From: Paenibacillus alvei DSM 29
Lineage (GTDB): Bacteria > Bacillota > Bacilli > Paenibacillales > Paenibacillaceae
Reading direction: 5' to 3'
Assembly (NCBI RefSeq): GCF_000293805.1
Contig: NZ_AMBZ01000007.1
Coordinates: 326,834 to 390,833, forward strand
DNA: 64,000 bases
Under the pieces are notes generated by a model. It made no database searches and was not told the DNA's origin. It saw only the letters and a list, made by a program, of their open reading frames with translations. Below are positions 27,104-37,643 of the stretch, one piece after another. Each line of letters begins with the position of its first letter. Position 1 is the first letter of the stretch. Position numbers and translations under genes: made by a program.

Positions 27104-28916
27104 GTGCGAAAAATACTTACTAGATTTATACCCCAAATGAGTGTTACCTACAAACTTCTTTTCCTGTTTTTAATTATTATAAGCCCTGTTTTTATTCTTT
27201 CCTATTATGGAAACTTGGCAGCAGAGCACATATTGAAGAAAACCGTCACGAACGCCTATCTGGAATTAAACAAACAGAACTTATACCTTGTAAATCGGGA
27301 TATGGACTCCATTGATCTAATGACCAAGACCATTATTCAAAATCCCCTTACACAGCAAATGATTCCGAGCGGCACCGAATCCATTCTTGAACGGGTAAGT
27401 AAATATGAAGCGTTGGACAAACTGCTCAAAAGTTACTCGATTGGCGTAAATGGGGGAGAAGCGGTTTACTTTTCCCTTTATGTTTATGATCCTGCCGACT
27501 ACTATTCGTTTGCTCCAAAAGTTCGGATCGCTCCACAATCCGGTGTATATTTTTGACGGAGCAAGATAAGCCCGATTGGTTTCTGGAAGCAGTTCAGATG
27601 CAAGGGAAGGGTCGTCTGAAAGTCATTGATAGTATGAACTCTCCTCCCCAATCAAAAACATTAAGCTATGTCCGAGCTGTCAATAATGTGTCCCAGGCAA
27701 ATGGTATGATTGGCGTACTCGTAGTCACTAAACTTGAAAAAATGATTCAAAACGATTTCAGCACGGTTTCTTTGCCGCAAGGAGAAATCTTCTTGACAGA
27801 CTGGTTCAATCAGATTTTCGCCTCAACAGCGGAAGGAATCGGAACCATATTGAGACTACCGGACGAAGCGAAAGAAGTAGAGCAAAAAGATGGCTTTATG
27901 GATATCGTCCATTCGGGTCACATCTATGTCATTAATTATAGCTATCATCTTCAGCAAAAACTCGTCTATCGAATACCGCTTCATTCCTTACTCCAGCAGC
28001 AGAGCCAACTCAAACAGATTATTCAGCTTATTTCGATCGTTTACGCTTTACTCGTTTTTGCGGCCTTCATCTATTTTTGGAGATCGTTGATGAAGCCGAT
28101 GCAGAAATTGTCCCGTTTCATCCGAAGTTACATACCGGGAAAACAAGTAGTCAGATCGAGCGATGAGAACAGAAATGATGAATTGGGTGTGCTGATTACG
28201 TCCGTATACGATATGGCTAACCGTTTAAATCATCTTATGAACGATAAATATCAATATGAAATTAAGAAAAGGGAAACGCAGCTGCAAATTTTGTACCAAC
28301 AAATTAATCCGCATTTATTGTACAACACGCTGGAGAGCATCCACTGGAAAAGCATGTTGGAAGGAAGCACGCAATCTGCCGAGATGATTAAAGACTTGGC
28401 CAAATTAATGAAAATCGGATTAAGCAGAGGGAGAGAATTAATAACCATTGAAGAGGAGTTGCAGCATGCTGCTGCGTACATTAACTTGCAGCAGCGCAGG
28501 TACGAGCTTCGATTTCGGGTTATGTGGAATATAGCCGATGAGGTACGCCAATTGCAGATTCCGAAGATTATCCTTCAGCCGTTAATTGAAAACGCCATTA
28601 TTCATGGAGTGAAAAATATGGAGGATGACGGTGAAATCGTTATTTCAGCCGACATACATGACGATATTGTGATTATCCGTATAGAGGATAATGGATATAA
28701 AGTTGTCGACTATGAAGAAATTCACCGGTTGTTGAACATGGAGATGGAAGTGCCTTCTTTCGGTTATGGGATACGCAACATTCAGCAAAGGATTAAACTG
28801 CACTTTGGCTGCTCCTATGGGATTAGCTATAGCAAAAAAAGCAACAGGGGACGATTGTCACCGTTACGCTGCCTATAAGCGAAACTGCTTCTCGGACACA
28901 ATTACTTACGGGGTGA
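27104..28916 (+). CDS. YesM-type sensor histidine kinase, frameshifted twice
   Basis: Membrane sensor kinase, about 600 residues when repaired. It has an N-terminal membrane segment (about 18-35), an extracellular sensing region, a second membrane segment (QIIQLISIVYALLVFAAFIY), a HAMP-like stretch, and the kinase core with phosphoacceptor His in INPHLLYNTLESI and NAIIHG. The first break is in T5 27550-27554 (one T short); the second is in A7 28824-28830, after which the expected tail QQGTIVTVTLPI is found in another frame, ending at 28916. GTG 27104 has AGGGG upstream. Partner of the regulator that follows. Confidence 0.82.
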
Positions 28917-28924
28917 TTCGTTAC

Positions 28925-30253
28925 ATGTATAACATTTTGCTCGTAGATGATGAACCATGGATTTGCAAGGGACTAAGCAATCTTCTTACTATTTCGGGAT
29001 TGCATATCCATAACATTTTCATCGCTCAAAGCGGATATGAGGCAATGGATTTCATTCGAATGGAGGATATTGACTTATTGATTACAGATATTCAAATGAG
29101 TGGAATGAGCGGTATCGAATTGATGCATCAAGCCAAAATGGAAAAGCCGTCCGTTCAATCCATTGTTGTCTCCGCTCATGAGACTTTTCAATATGCGCAG
29201 TTGGCTATGCGGCTGGGTGCAAAAGATTATTTAATCAAACCCATTAACAGCACCCAGTTCCTAGATTCCGTGCGAAGCGTGCTGCTGAGGTTAACTAAAA
29301 CATGGACGGCTCAAGATGAAATTGCCGCTCCATTAAATGAACGATTCAGTATGAGCGAGCCTGCTCCGGCGACAACAGCGTTATTAAACAGCCTGCTTGC
29401 TAATCCTGTGCATGTATGTGAAAACGCTTTTTCTGCTCAGCAGTTGAGAGATCTTTCGTTAGTAGGGCCCTATTTTGCGGTGCTCAAAATCAATCTTCAT
29501 CTACAATCCCCGTCAAACAGAGAGCGATTCTTTGGGGAAAATGTCCATTTATTGCAATATGCCGTGTTGAACATGGCGAATGAGCTGCTTGAAGGGCAGT
29601 TCAGTCATATTGCTTTTTGTTCACCAGATTATGAAATTACGATCATTCTCCAATGGGATAGCGAAACATATGGCGATTCAGGCATAAACAAAATCAATCA
29701 ATTGGATATCATTGGTAGGTTACTCTGCATGAACATTCAGGTCTACTTATCGCTGCAATGTGTGATTGGCATTAGCCATATCTTACAGGGGATTGAGTAT
29801 ATCAGCGTATTGGATCAACAGGCGAAACGAGCAGTACGCCTTAACCACGTACACCCGGATCATTATGTGTTTTACTATGGAGATTTTTGCTGGAATCAAG
29901 ATGAGGAAGAGCCCAAGAAGGACGAGTTGAACATGCAGTCTAATCAAATCGTAGATAAGGTCAAAAAATATATTCATGAGCATTTCGCCCAAAAGGGATT
30001 AACACTCTTGGAAATTGCTCACAAAAGTCATGTGAGCCCGAATTATTTAAGTTATTTGTTTAAAAAAATAACGGGCTACAACCTGTGGGACTATGTCGTT
30101 AAACTGAGGATGGAAGAAAGTAGGCTGCTTCTAACAACCACTGATCTACGACGGTATGAAATTGCTGAAAAGGTCGGATACGAATCACCTGAGCATTTCA
30201 GTAAAATATTCAAGAAATATTATGGAGTAAGTCTGAGCGAGTTCAAGAAGTAG
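28925..30253 (+). CDS. YesN-type AraC response regulator
   Basis: 442 residues: receiver domain (VDDEPWICKGL, phospho-Asp in LLITDIQMSGMSG, LIKPINSTQF), a ~200-residue middle region of the YesN type, and a C-terminal AraC HTH (LLEIAHKSHVSPNYLSYLFK, YEIAEKVGYESPEHFSKIFK). ATG 28925 is placed nine bases after GGGGTG. Intact. The pair likely controls the adjacent sugar-binding lipoprotein and glucanase genes (inference). Confidence 0.88.
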   Translation: MYNILLVDDEPWICKGLSNLLTISGLHIHNIFIAQSGYEAMDFIRMEDIDLLITDIQMSGMSGIELMHQAKMEKPSVQSIVVSAHETFQYAQLAMRLGAKDYLIKPINSTQFLDSVRSVLLRLTKTWTAQDEIAAPLNERFSMSEPAPATTALLNSLLANPVHVCENAFSAQQLRDLSLVGPYFAVLKINLHLQSPSNRERFFGENVHLLQYAVLNMANELLEGQFSHIAFCSPDYEITIILQWDSETYGDSGINKINQLDIIGRLLCMNIQVYLSLQCVIGISHILQGIEYISVLDQQAKRAVRLNHVHPDHYVFYYGDFCWNQDEEEPKKDELNMQSNQIVDKVKKYIHEHFAQKGLTLLEIAHKSHVSPNYLSYLFKKITGYNLWDYVVKLRMEESRLLLTTTDLRRYEIAEKVGYESPEHFSKIFKKYYGVSLSEFKK

Positions 30254-30399
30254 AATCGCCAATGATCTAAATAGAATTACACATGTTCATCGTCAACCTG
30301 CCTTCTTACAATAGGAATTGTAAATTAGCTAATTTTGTAAAAGGTCACGAGTTTGTATGAACGAATGATTTAGATTATCTCAAAGGAGCATCCATCCTC

Positions 30400-31803
30400 A
30401 TGGCTAAACGTAGGTTTATGCTTGTGCCCGCGATAATCATTTGTATCATTGCATTGATGTTAAGCGCATGCAGCCGTTCTTCAAGCAGCACCACAAACGA
30501 TACCCAAAAAAATTCATCGGAATCTACCAAAGTAACGATCAGCATCTACTATCCTCCACCTGATCAAATCGAGAAGAGGACGCTGGAAGATGATAAGATC
30601 AAACGTTTTGTAAAGCAGTACCCGAATGTGAAAGTTGTAAAAAGCGATTGGCAGTATGATCCGAATCAAATCGGAATTAAGATGGGGGCCAATGAGGCGC
30701 CAACTCTATTCAACACATATGCAACGGAAGGCAGATTTTTGGCAGAGAAGGGATGGGCTGCGGACATCACGGGCTTATTTCACGATTATGCGTTTCATGA
30801 TCAAATGAACCCTATATTGCAGGATCAGTTCATTATTGGCGGCAAGGTTTACGGGATTGCCCAGCAAGGATATGTTACCAGCACAATTATAAATAAAAGA
30901 CTCTTAGATCAGAAAGAAATTGCGTTACCTAGTTTTGATTGGACTTGGGATGACATGCTTGCTACAGCTCAAGCAGCGGCTGATCCCTCCAAAAGCATCT
31001 CCGGCATTGCACCGATGGGTAAGGGGAATGCAGCCGGCTGGAACTGGACGAATTTTCTATTTGGAGCAGGTGGAGATATTCAGAAGGTAGAAGATGGAAA
31101 AGTTACGGCCGTATTTCATTTAGAAGCTGGTATTAAAGCTCTTGCATTTTATCAACGTCTAGCTTGGGAAGCGAAGGTGATCCCTCAAGACTGGGCGCTT
31201 GGATGGGGGGATGCTGTTGGCGCCTTGGTTCAAGGGAGAACGGCGATAGTCATCTCGGGACCTGATGGCCCGGTCGATCAGGCACTCAACCAAGCGGGAA
31301 TGAAGCCTGAGGAAATTGTTGTATATCCGATACCAGCGGCTGAAAAGGGAGGCAAGCACATAGGCATACTTGGCGGAGATTTCTTGGTCATCAATCCAAA
31401 AGCGACGAAAGAAGAGAAAGAGATGGCCTTTCGTTACGCTACGTTTGATTATTTCACCGATACAGGACTGTTATCGATAGAAGCGAGTATCCAGCAACGT
31501 CGTAAAGATCAAAAATATTTTGTTCCGCCTGTTATTGAGTATTTCACACCCGATTCTACCTATGCAGAAAAAGTTAAGGCGATCTATGAAAAATACGACA
31601 ATGTATATCAATACCCCTCTGCGACGATGGAACTGATGGAAGGAAAACTAGAGACGCAGTTCAATACGCAAGAGTACTACGCGACGATGACCAGTGTTGT
31701 TCAGGATATTTTTTCACGCAAAGACGCGGATCCAAAGACGGTGTTGGAAGAGGCAGCACAGCTTGTACAGGAGAGGTTTTACAATCAGATGAAAGTCGAA
31801 TAA
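30400..31803 (+). CDS. ABC transporter sugar-binding lipoprotein
   Basis: A 467-residue family-1 solute-binding protein. Signal peptide with lipobox LSAC (Cys near residue 24) followed by a Ser/Thr-rich linker; the fold markers include the aromatic FDWTWDDMLATAQ segment and GDAVGALVQGRTAIVISGPDG. It sits outside the membrane and would hand oligosaccharides to a permease. No permease gene is adjacent; the nearest are at 42592 and 43756. It lies between a YesMN pair and a secreted glucanase, so glucan oligosaccharide uptake is plausible. Confidence 0.88.
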   Translation: MAKRRFMLVPAIIICIIALMLSACSRSSSSTTNDTQKNSSESTKVTISIYYPPPDQIEKRTLEDDKIKRFVKQYPNVKVVKSDWQYDPNQIGIKMGANEAPTLFNTYATEGRFLAEKGWAADITGLFHDYAFHDQMNPILQDQFIIGGKVYGIAQQGYVTSTIINKRLLDQKEIALPSFDWTWDDMLATAQAAADPSKSISGIAPMGKGNAAGWNWTNFLFGAGGDIQKVEDGKVTAVFHLEAGIKALAFYQRLAWEAKVIPQDWALGWGDAVGALVQGRTAIVISGPDGPVDQALNQAGMKPEEIVVYPIPAAEKGGKHIGILGGDFLVINPKATKEEKEMAFRYATFDYFTDTGLLSIEASIQQRRKDQKYFVPPVIEYFTPDSTYAEKVKAIYEKYDNVYQYPSATMELMEGKLETQFNTQEYYATMTSVVQDIFSRKDADPKTVLEEAAQLVQERFYNQMKVE

Positions 31804-31850
31804 GCGAGTGAACATGCATGTTAACCAAAAATGAAAGGAAGGCCATAAAG

Positions 31851-34600
31851 ATGCAAGCACGACTCCAGAAAAACTCTACAGGTCTCATTTTACTCCTCAT
31901 TGTAAGCTTGTTGCTTACACAGTTGTCCTTGGGCTCAAGCCCCGTACACGCCTCCTCCAATTTGGCGGCAGGCAAGCCTGTTTCGGCAAGCAGTCACAAC
32001 GATAATTACTCGGCTGCAAACACGGTGGACAGCGAATCATCGACGTATTGGGAAAGTGCGAATAGCGCATACCCGCAATGGCTTCGTGTCGATCTTGGCA
32101 ATGTGAGCAAGATTGGTCAAGTTGTTCTGCGGCTCCCGGAATCGTGGGGTCAAAGAGCACAAACCTTGTCCGTGTTGGGTAGTGTCGATGATGCCAGCTA
32201 CACAACCCTGGTTGCATCGGCCAGCTATTCGTTTGATCCAGCGAGCGGAAATATGGTGACTATCAATTTCCCAACTGCATCAGCTAGATACGTGAAACTG
32301 AACTTCACTGCTAATACCGGCTGGATCGCCGCCCAGTTATCCGAACTAGAAGTGTTCGCAGCGTCTTCTGGCGCTTATGAAGCGGAAAATGCCCAATTAA
32401 CCGGAGGGGCAAAAGTAAATACGGATCATACCGGATATACAGGCACTGGCTTTGTTGACGGCTATTGGAATCAAGGAGCAGCCACTCAATTTATGGTTAA
32501 CGTGGATCGTGCCGGGGTCTACTCAGCCAATTTAATATACGGAAACGCTTCAGGCGGGGATCAGACAGTAAGCCTATACGTCAATGGAACAAAAATTAAG
32601 CAGACGACTTTATCGAATCTAGCCAACTGGGACACTTGGTCGACCAAGTCAGAAATCGTAAATTTGAATGCAGGAGCTAATACAATCGCTTACAAGTATG
32701 ATCCAACCGATTCGGGAAACATCAACTTGGATGCCCTCCAAATCGCAAGTGCCAGCTCACCACCGAGATCCGCGTTATCGACCATCGAAGCTGAAAGCTT
32801 TGATCAACAATCGGGTATTCAAACGGAATCTTCCAGCGAAGGCGGATTAAATATCGGCTTTATCGAAAATGACGACTACACAGCCTATTACAATATCGAT
32901 TTTGGCTCCGGCGTATCGAAGTTTGAGGCACGAGTGGCCAGCAATGGCGATGGAGGCCATATCGAAATCAGATTGGGCAGCTTGACAGGAACGCTTGCAG
33001 CTGCTTGCGCAGTAGAGCCTACAGGCGGATGGCAAACATGGACGACTAAATCTTGCAGCATAAACCCTATCAGCGGCGTACACGATGTCTATCTCATATT
33101 TAAAGGCAGCGGGGCTGGATTATTCAATCTCAACTGGTTCAAATTTTCCAACAATTCTGTTGTGCCGTCAAAAGGAGCCACAATGCCTTACGATATGTAT
33201 GAAGCGGAGGAGGGCGAAGTTGGTGGCGGCGCGGTTATCGTCGGTCCGAACCGAAAAATTGGCGATTTGGCTGGAGAAGCTTCCGGGAGAAAAGCAGTCA
33301 CGTTAAATTCTACAGGCAGCTTCGTTCAATTTAAGACAAGAACAAGCACCAACACACTTGTTGCACGCTTCTCCATACCCGATGCACCTAACGGGGGTGG
33401 ATTAAACAATACGCTGAACATATATGTCAATGGCACGTTTGCCAAGTCAATCGATCTCACGTCCAAGTATTCGTGGCTCTACGGCGACGAAGCATCGCCG
33501 GGCAATTCGCCTTCAGCGGGTGCTCCTCGGTTCATTTACGATGAAGCGAACGTCATGTTCGATAACACTATTCCTGCAGGAAGTACAATTAAGCTGCAAA
33601 AGGATCCGTCAAATACAACGACTTATGCGATCGACTTCATCAGCCTCGAGCAAGTATCGCCGCTGGCCAATCCCGATCCTTCCAAATATGTTACGCCTGC
33701 AAACACCACGCATCAAGCGGTTCAACACGCATTGGATCAAGTTCGTATGGATCCAACCGGCAATCTTATCGGTGTCTATCTACCTGCAGGAACTTATAAA
33801 ACAGGGGGCAAGTTTCAGGTGCACGGCAAGCCAGTGAAAGTAATCGGCGCCGGTCCATGGTACACCCGGTTTGTAGCTCCTTCCAATCAGTCCAACACAG
33901 ATATCGGTTTTAATGTAGTAGCAAGCGCTAACGGTTCTACCTTTGCCAACTTTTCTTATTTCGGCAACTACAACATCCGTGAAGACGGTCCGGGCAAAGT
34001 ATTTGCATTTAATGATGTAGCCAACATGACAATCGACAACATCTGGGTCGAGCATCAGATGTGCATGTTCTGGGGGCAGAACGTCGATAACACCGTCATT
34101 AAAAATTCCCGAATTCGCAACGTTTTTGCAGATGCCGTCAATTTTACAAACGGCAGCACGAACAACTTGGTGACGAACAACGAAGCTCGCAGCACCGGCG
34201 ACGATAGCTTTGCCTTGTTTAACGCTGTGGACACCGGTACTTCCGAAGATAATCAAGGCAACGTCTATGAAAAATTAACCTCGCTGCTCACATGGCGGGC
34301 TTCAGGACTTGCCGTATACGGCGGATACAACAATACGTTTATCATGGGATTATGTTTCAAACGAACTATGTCGGAGCAACGCCACAATTTCCGATTACGG
34401 ATACGATTTTATCCAACATAAAAATATCAGGCGTTCGCAAGAGTGGAGATTCTTTTGATGCTAAATCAGGCTTTGGAGTTTGGGCGAACCAACCGATCGG
34501 CTCTGCTACGTTTAATAACTTGCAATTTGCGAATATGGACCCAGGGACCACTCCAATAAACAATCCAACCTCTACGTTTACGATTCAAGTCAATCCGTAA
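31851..34600 (+). pseudogene. Secreted GH87-like alpha-glucanase, broken in the catalytic domain
   Basis: The modular protein begins with a signal peptide (ending SPVHA). A discoidin (F5/8C) domain follows (about 30-165), then two CBM6/35-type domains (about 170-300 and 310-440) and a parallel beta-helix catalytic region from about 620. The module order, and residues such as FADAVNFTNG and STGDDSFALF, recall GH87 alpha-1,3-glucanases/mycodextranases. The frame breaks near 34345: the tail HGIMFQTNYVGATPQFP continues in another frame to 34600. From memory of the family about 60 residues also seem missing at the joint, so this looks like a real deletion, not only a one-base error. Start ATG 31851 after AAGGAAGG. 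Confidence 0.65.
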
Positions 34601-34620
34601 CAACGTATCAGCCATATGAA

Positions 34621-34661
34621 GCATGAATCTATCAGCTACACGATAGATTCATGCTTTTTTT
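34621..34661 (+). terminator. Terminator after the glucanase gene
   Basis: GCATGAATCTATC pairs perfectly with GATAGATTCATGC (13 bp), followed by TTTTTTT. Confidence 0.93.
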
Positions 34662-34775
34662 AATGACGTAATATCGCTAATGATGCTCATAAGATTGCAC
34701 ATGTTCATTTTAAGCAGCGCTTTTTACAATGAAGTTAAGTTGTTTGATGAACTAGGAAAGGGGAGTGCGCCACTA

Positions 34776-35677
34776 ATGGAACTACGCCAGCTTCAATATT
34801 TTATTCAAATATGCAAATCGGGAAGTCTCACCAAAGCCAAAGCAGAATTGGGGGTAACGCAGCCTACATTAAGTCAGCAGCTTCGGGTATTAGAGAATGA
34901 ATTTAATACGCTGTTGTTTGATCGGGGTGCAAAGGGAGTTGAAATAACGGAAGCGGGCAAAATTCTGTTATATAAGGGCAATGCGATCATGAAGCTGCTT
35001 GAGGAAGCTCGAAATGAAATGAAAGAGGAGGTAACAATAGTGAAAGATACGCTTGCAATTGGTTGTTGTCCTGCTGAGCTTGAATTTCTTGCACCTTGCT
35101 TGATGAAATTTCATGAAAAGCATCCTCATGCCCAATTAAAAATTATCGAGTCAGAAAATATGGAACGAATGATTCTAGAGCGAAAGGCTGATATCGGCAT
35201 CACTTCTAATGCGATGTCAAGTCAATCCATCGTATCGACTTACTTGTATCGCCAAGAAATGGCGCTTTTCGTTCATTCGGAGCACCCTATGGCTGCTTAT
35301 CCCTCCATTCCTTTTCAATCATTGAAGCAGATCAATTCCATTCTATTTCTGCAGCAATACAAATCGGTCATCGAAATGTATGGTAGGGTCTGTGGGTTTA
35401 CGTTGGAGTCCATGATTGAAACGACCTCGTTCTCTTTTTAATACATTCGGTTCGCCAAGGAATTGGGGCAGCGCTTCTCCCTGTATGTTTAGCTGTAACG
35501 TTAAAGAAAGAGGCGCTTCGGATGGTGAGATTAGAAGACTACGTACCCTATTGGGACGTATCGCTTGTTCATCTGGATTCCTTTGCATGGAGTACGACGT
35601 CGCGTGCATGTATTCAAGAAATCAATTGTTTTATTTTAGCGAACAATGAGGAAGCAAGGAGAGAGGTTGAGGTGTAA
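34776..35677 (+). CDS. LysR-family transcription regulator, frameshifted
   Basis: N-terminal winged HTH (MELRQLQYFIQICKSGSLTK, GVTQPTLSQQLRVLE) and an effector domain. The frame stops at 35441, but adding one T to the T5 run 35435-35439 lets it continue (LIHSVRQGIGAALLPVCLAV) to a stop at 35675-35677, giving ~300 residues, the usual LysR length. The ATG at 34776 follows GAAAGGGGAG; the longer upstream frame is unlikely. Followed after three bases by a second LysR gene. Confidence 0.82.
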
Positions 35678-35680
35678 GTT

Positions 35681-36573
35681 ATGTTTAGGCAATTAGAATG
35701 TTTTATTAAAATTTGCGAAGAAGGCAGCTTTGCTAAAGCATCGGAATCGCTCATGATTTCTCAACCTGCATTAAGCCAGCAGATTCGATACATAGAAGCG
35801 GAGTTTAACACTCCTGTGTTTAAGCGGGCCGGTAGAGGGATAAAGCTTACGGCTGCAGGTCAAATCCTGTATGAGAAAGCTATTTCTGTGATGAGGCTGA
35901 TTGGGGAGTCGAAAAAAGAAACAGCTGAGCTAAGCAATACCCAGATCAATCAACTTCCGCTCTCCATCGGCATCTCACCATTAGATTGTCCGAATTTTAT
36001 GCCGTTTTTTTAAAGTTTCACGAACAGCATCCAGCTATTACGCTGCATTTCGAAAACATCGAAAATGGTTTTAGGGATTTACTGCATAATCATAATCATA
36101 TTGATATAGTTATAAGCGATTGTCCGGAACTAAATAAGGAACTATATGCTGTACATGTATGCAAAGAGGAACAAGCGCTATTCGTTTATATGGATCATCC
36201 GTGGGCAGATCGAACATCCATTTCAGTTCGGGAATTGAAAAATCTAGAATCTGATTTATTTGTTAGAGATTCAAATATAGTAAAGCTGCTCAAAGCATAT
36301 GATTTCAAAGTGATCCAACCTCTGCAATCAAAATTTCATTCTACCTCCGCTGCCATTATTCTTTCTATGGTTATACAGCAAATGGGGGTGGCTATTTTAC
36401 CCATTTCTTACTTGAATAGCTCTTCTTATTCGAAATTAAAAGTAATTCAATTCTTAGATCCGATTCCTGCACGTGAAGTTAAGCTTATTGTTCGAAAAGA
36501 TCAGTTCATCGATGCGGCGATTCAAACTTTTATGAACTATTTTTTAAAAGCAACAAAGTCACTTGCCGTATAA
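35681..36573 (+). CDS. LysR-family transcription regulator, frameshifted
   Basis: HTH domain MFRQLECFIKICEEGSFAKA and SQPALSQQIRYIE; effector domain resumes in another frame (LKFHEQHPAITLHFENIENG to LKATKSLAV). The T7 run 36005-36011 is one T short of the coding frame. Repaired length is about 297 residues. Related to the preceding LysR, so probably a tandem duplication. Targets are unknown; the divergent hydrolases downstream are candidates. Confidence 0.82.
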
Positions 36574-36587
36574 CAGACAACTTATAT

Positions 36588-36622
36588 AAAAGGTACAGCC
36601 GTTCTGAGGAGGCTGTACCTTT
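36588..36622. terminator. Bidirectional terminator
   Basis: AAAGGTACAGCC and GGCTGTACCTTT form a 12-bp stem between the convergent LysR and isochorismatase-family genes. Confidence 0.75.
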
Positions 36623-36650
36623 CCCAATAGAAATGAGAGGATTTTCGAAT

Positions 36651-37289
36651 TTAACCTCCATACCCACCGAACATTGCTTTGGCATACACAATACCTGTTC
36701 CATAAGCACCAGCATGCTCTTTAGCAACATTTACGACGGCATCATACGTTTCTTCACGCGCCCAATCGCGTTGATACTCAAGGAGGACAGAAAGCCAGGT
36801 AACAGGGATCGCCCCAGCCTGTATCATGCGTTGAATGGCTGTATTATGTGCCTCTGTTGTCGTTCCGCCTGAAGCATCTGTAACAATATACACTTCGTAA
36901 CCTTCTTTAATCGCAGAGATCGTTGGAAATGCAAGGCAAACTTCTGTCCATAGCGCAGCGATAATCAATTTTTTTCGCCCCGTCTTTTTCACGGCTTCAA
37001 TGAAATTTTTGTCTTCCCAAGAGTTCATCGATGTGCGGTCAATTGGCTTTTGATCTGGAAATACTTTCTGAATGTGCGGATGAAGCGGGCCTGAAAATGA
37101 TTCCGCAGCAACAGTTGTTAAAATGATGGGGGCATTAAATATTTTTGCCGTTTTGGCCAGCCCAACCGTATTGTTAATGATCGTTTGTCGGTCTGCACTT
37201 TGTGTACCAAATATCATCTGTGGCTGATGATCGATAAGAATAATGGCAGAGTTCTCAGGTGTAAGTAAATCGGTTTTGTCGTTAAACAT
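36651..37289 (-). CDS. Isochorismatase-family (YcaC-like) cysteine hydrolase
   Basis: 212 residues. The catalytic triad positions can be seen: Asp in ILIDHQPQM, a Lys in the KKLIIAALWTE region, and nucleophile Cys in TEVCLAFP. The overall pattern (MNSWEDKNF, TDASGGTTTEAHNTA) matches YcaC-type hydrolases of unknown natural substrate. The start has GGAAGGGA upstream. Intact. Confidence 0.85.
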   Translation of the reverse strand: MFNDKTDLLTPENSAIILIDHQPQMIFGTQSADRQTIINNTVGLAKTAKIFNAPIILTTVAAESFSGPLHPHIQKVFPDQKPIDRTSMNSWEDKNFIEAVKKTGRKKLIIAALWTEVCLAFPTISAIKEGYEVYIVTDASGGTTTEAHNTAIQRMIQAGAIPVTWLSVLLEYQRDWAREETYDAVVNVAKEHAGAYGTGIVYAKAMFGGYGG

Positions 37290-37643
37290 ACAATAATCCC
37301 TTCCTTCAATAGTATCACCGCAACAGTATCAGAATTGCGTTTGAACTTCTGCTGCATGTCATTAGTGTAGAGAGTAATGAACTTGCAAACCATCTTCATT
37401 TTTCTATAGGATCCATCATCAAAAACTATATCGTTAAAAATGATACGTACTTGAAATAGTTCATTTGTTAGGCATAATAAACGCTTATGTGTGGTATAGA
37501 AATCCCCATATTGATCGAATGAATTGGGATTTATAGACTTACAGTTGAAGCACTGAAAACGTTAAGGCTAGAGATTTTACTGTTAGGGTAGGTAGGAGCG
37601 AGCATGTGGGATTTAACCATCAACAAATGAGGGAGGACAAAAG
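37290..37643. promoter_or_regulatory. Divergent intergenic region
   Basis: This 354-base gap separates the minus-strand hydrolase from the plus-strand amidohydrolase and must hold both promoters. At 37553-37566 TGAAAACGTTAAGG matches 12 of 14 positions of a catabolite (cre) site, a weak hit. Confidence 0.35.
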
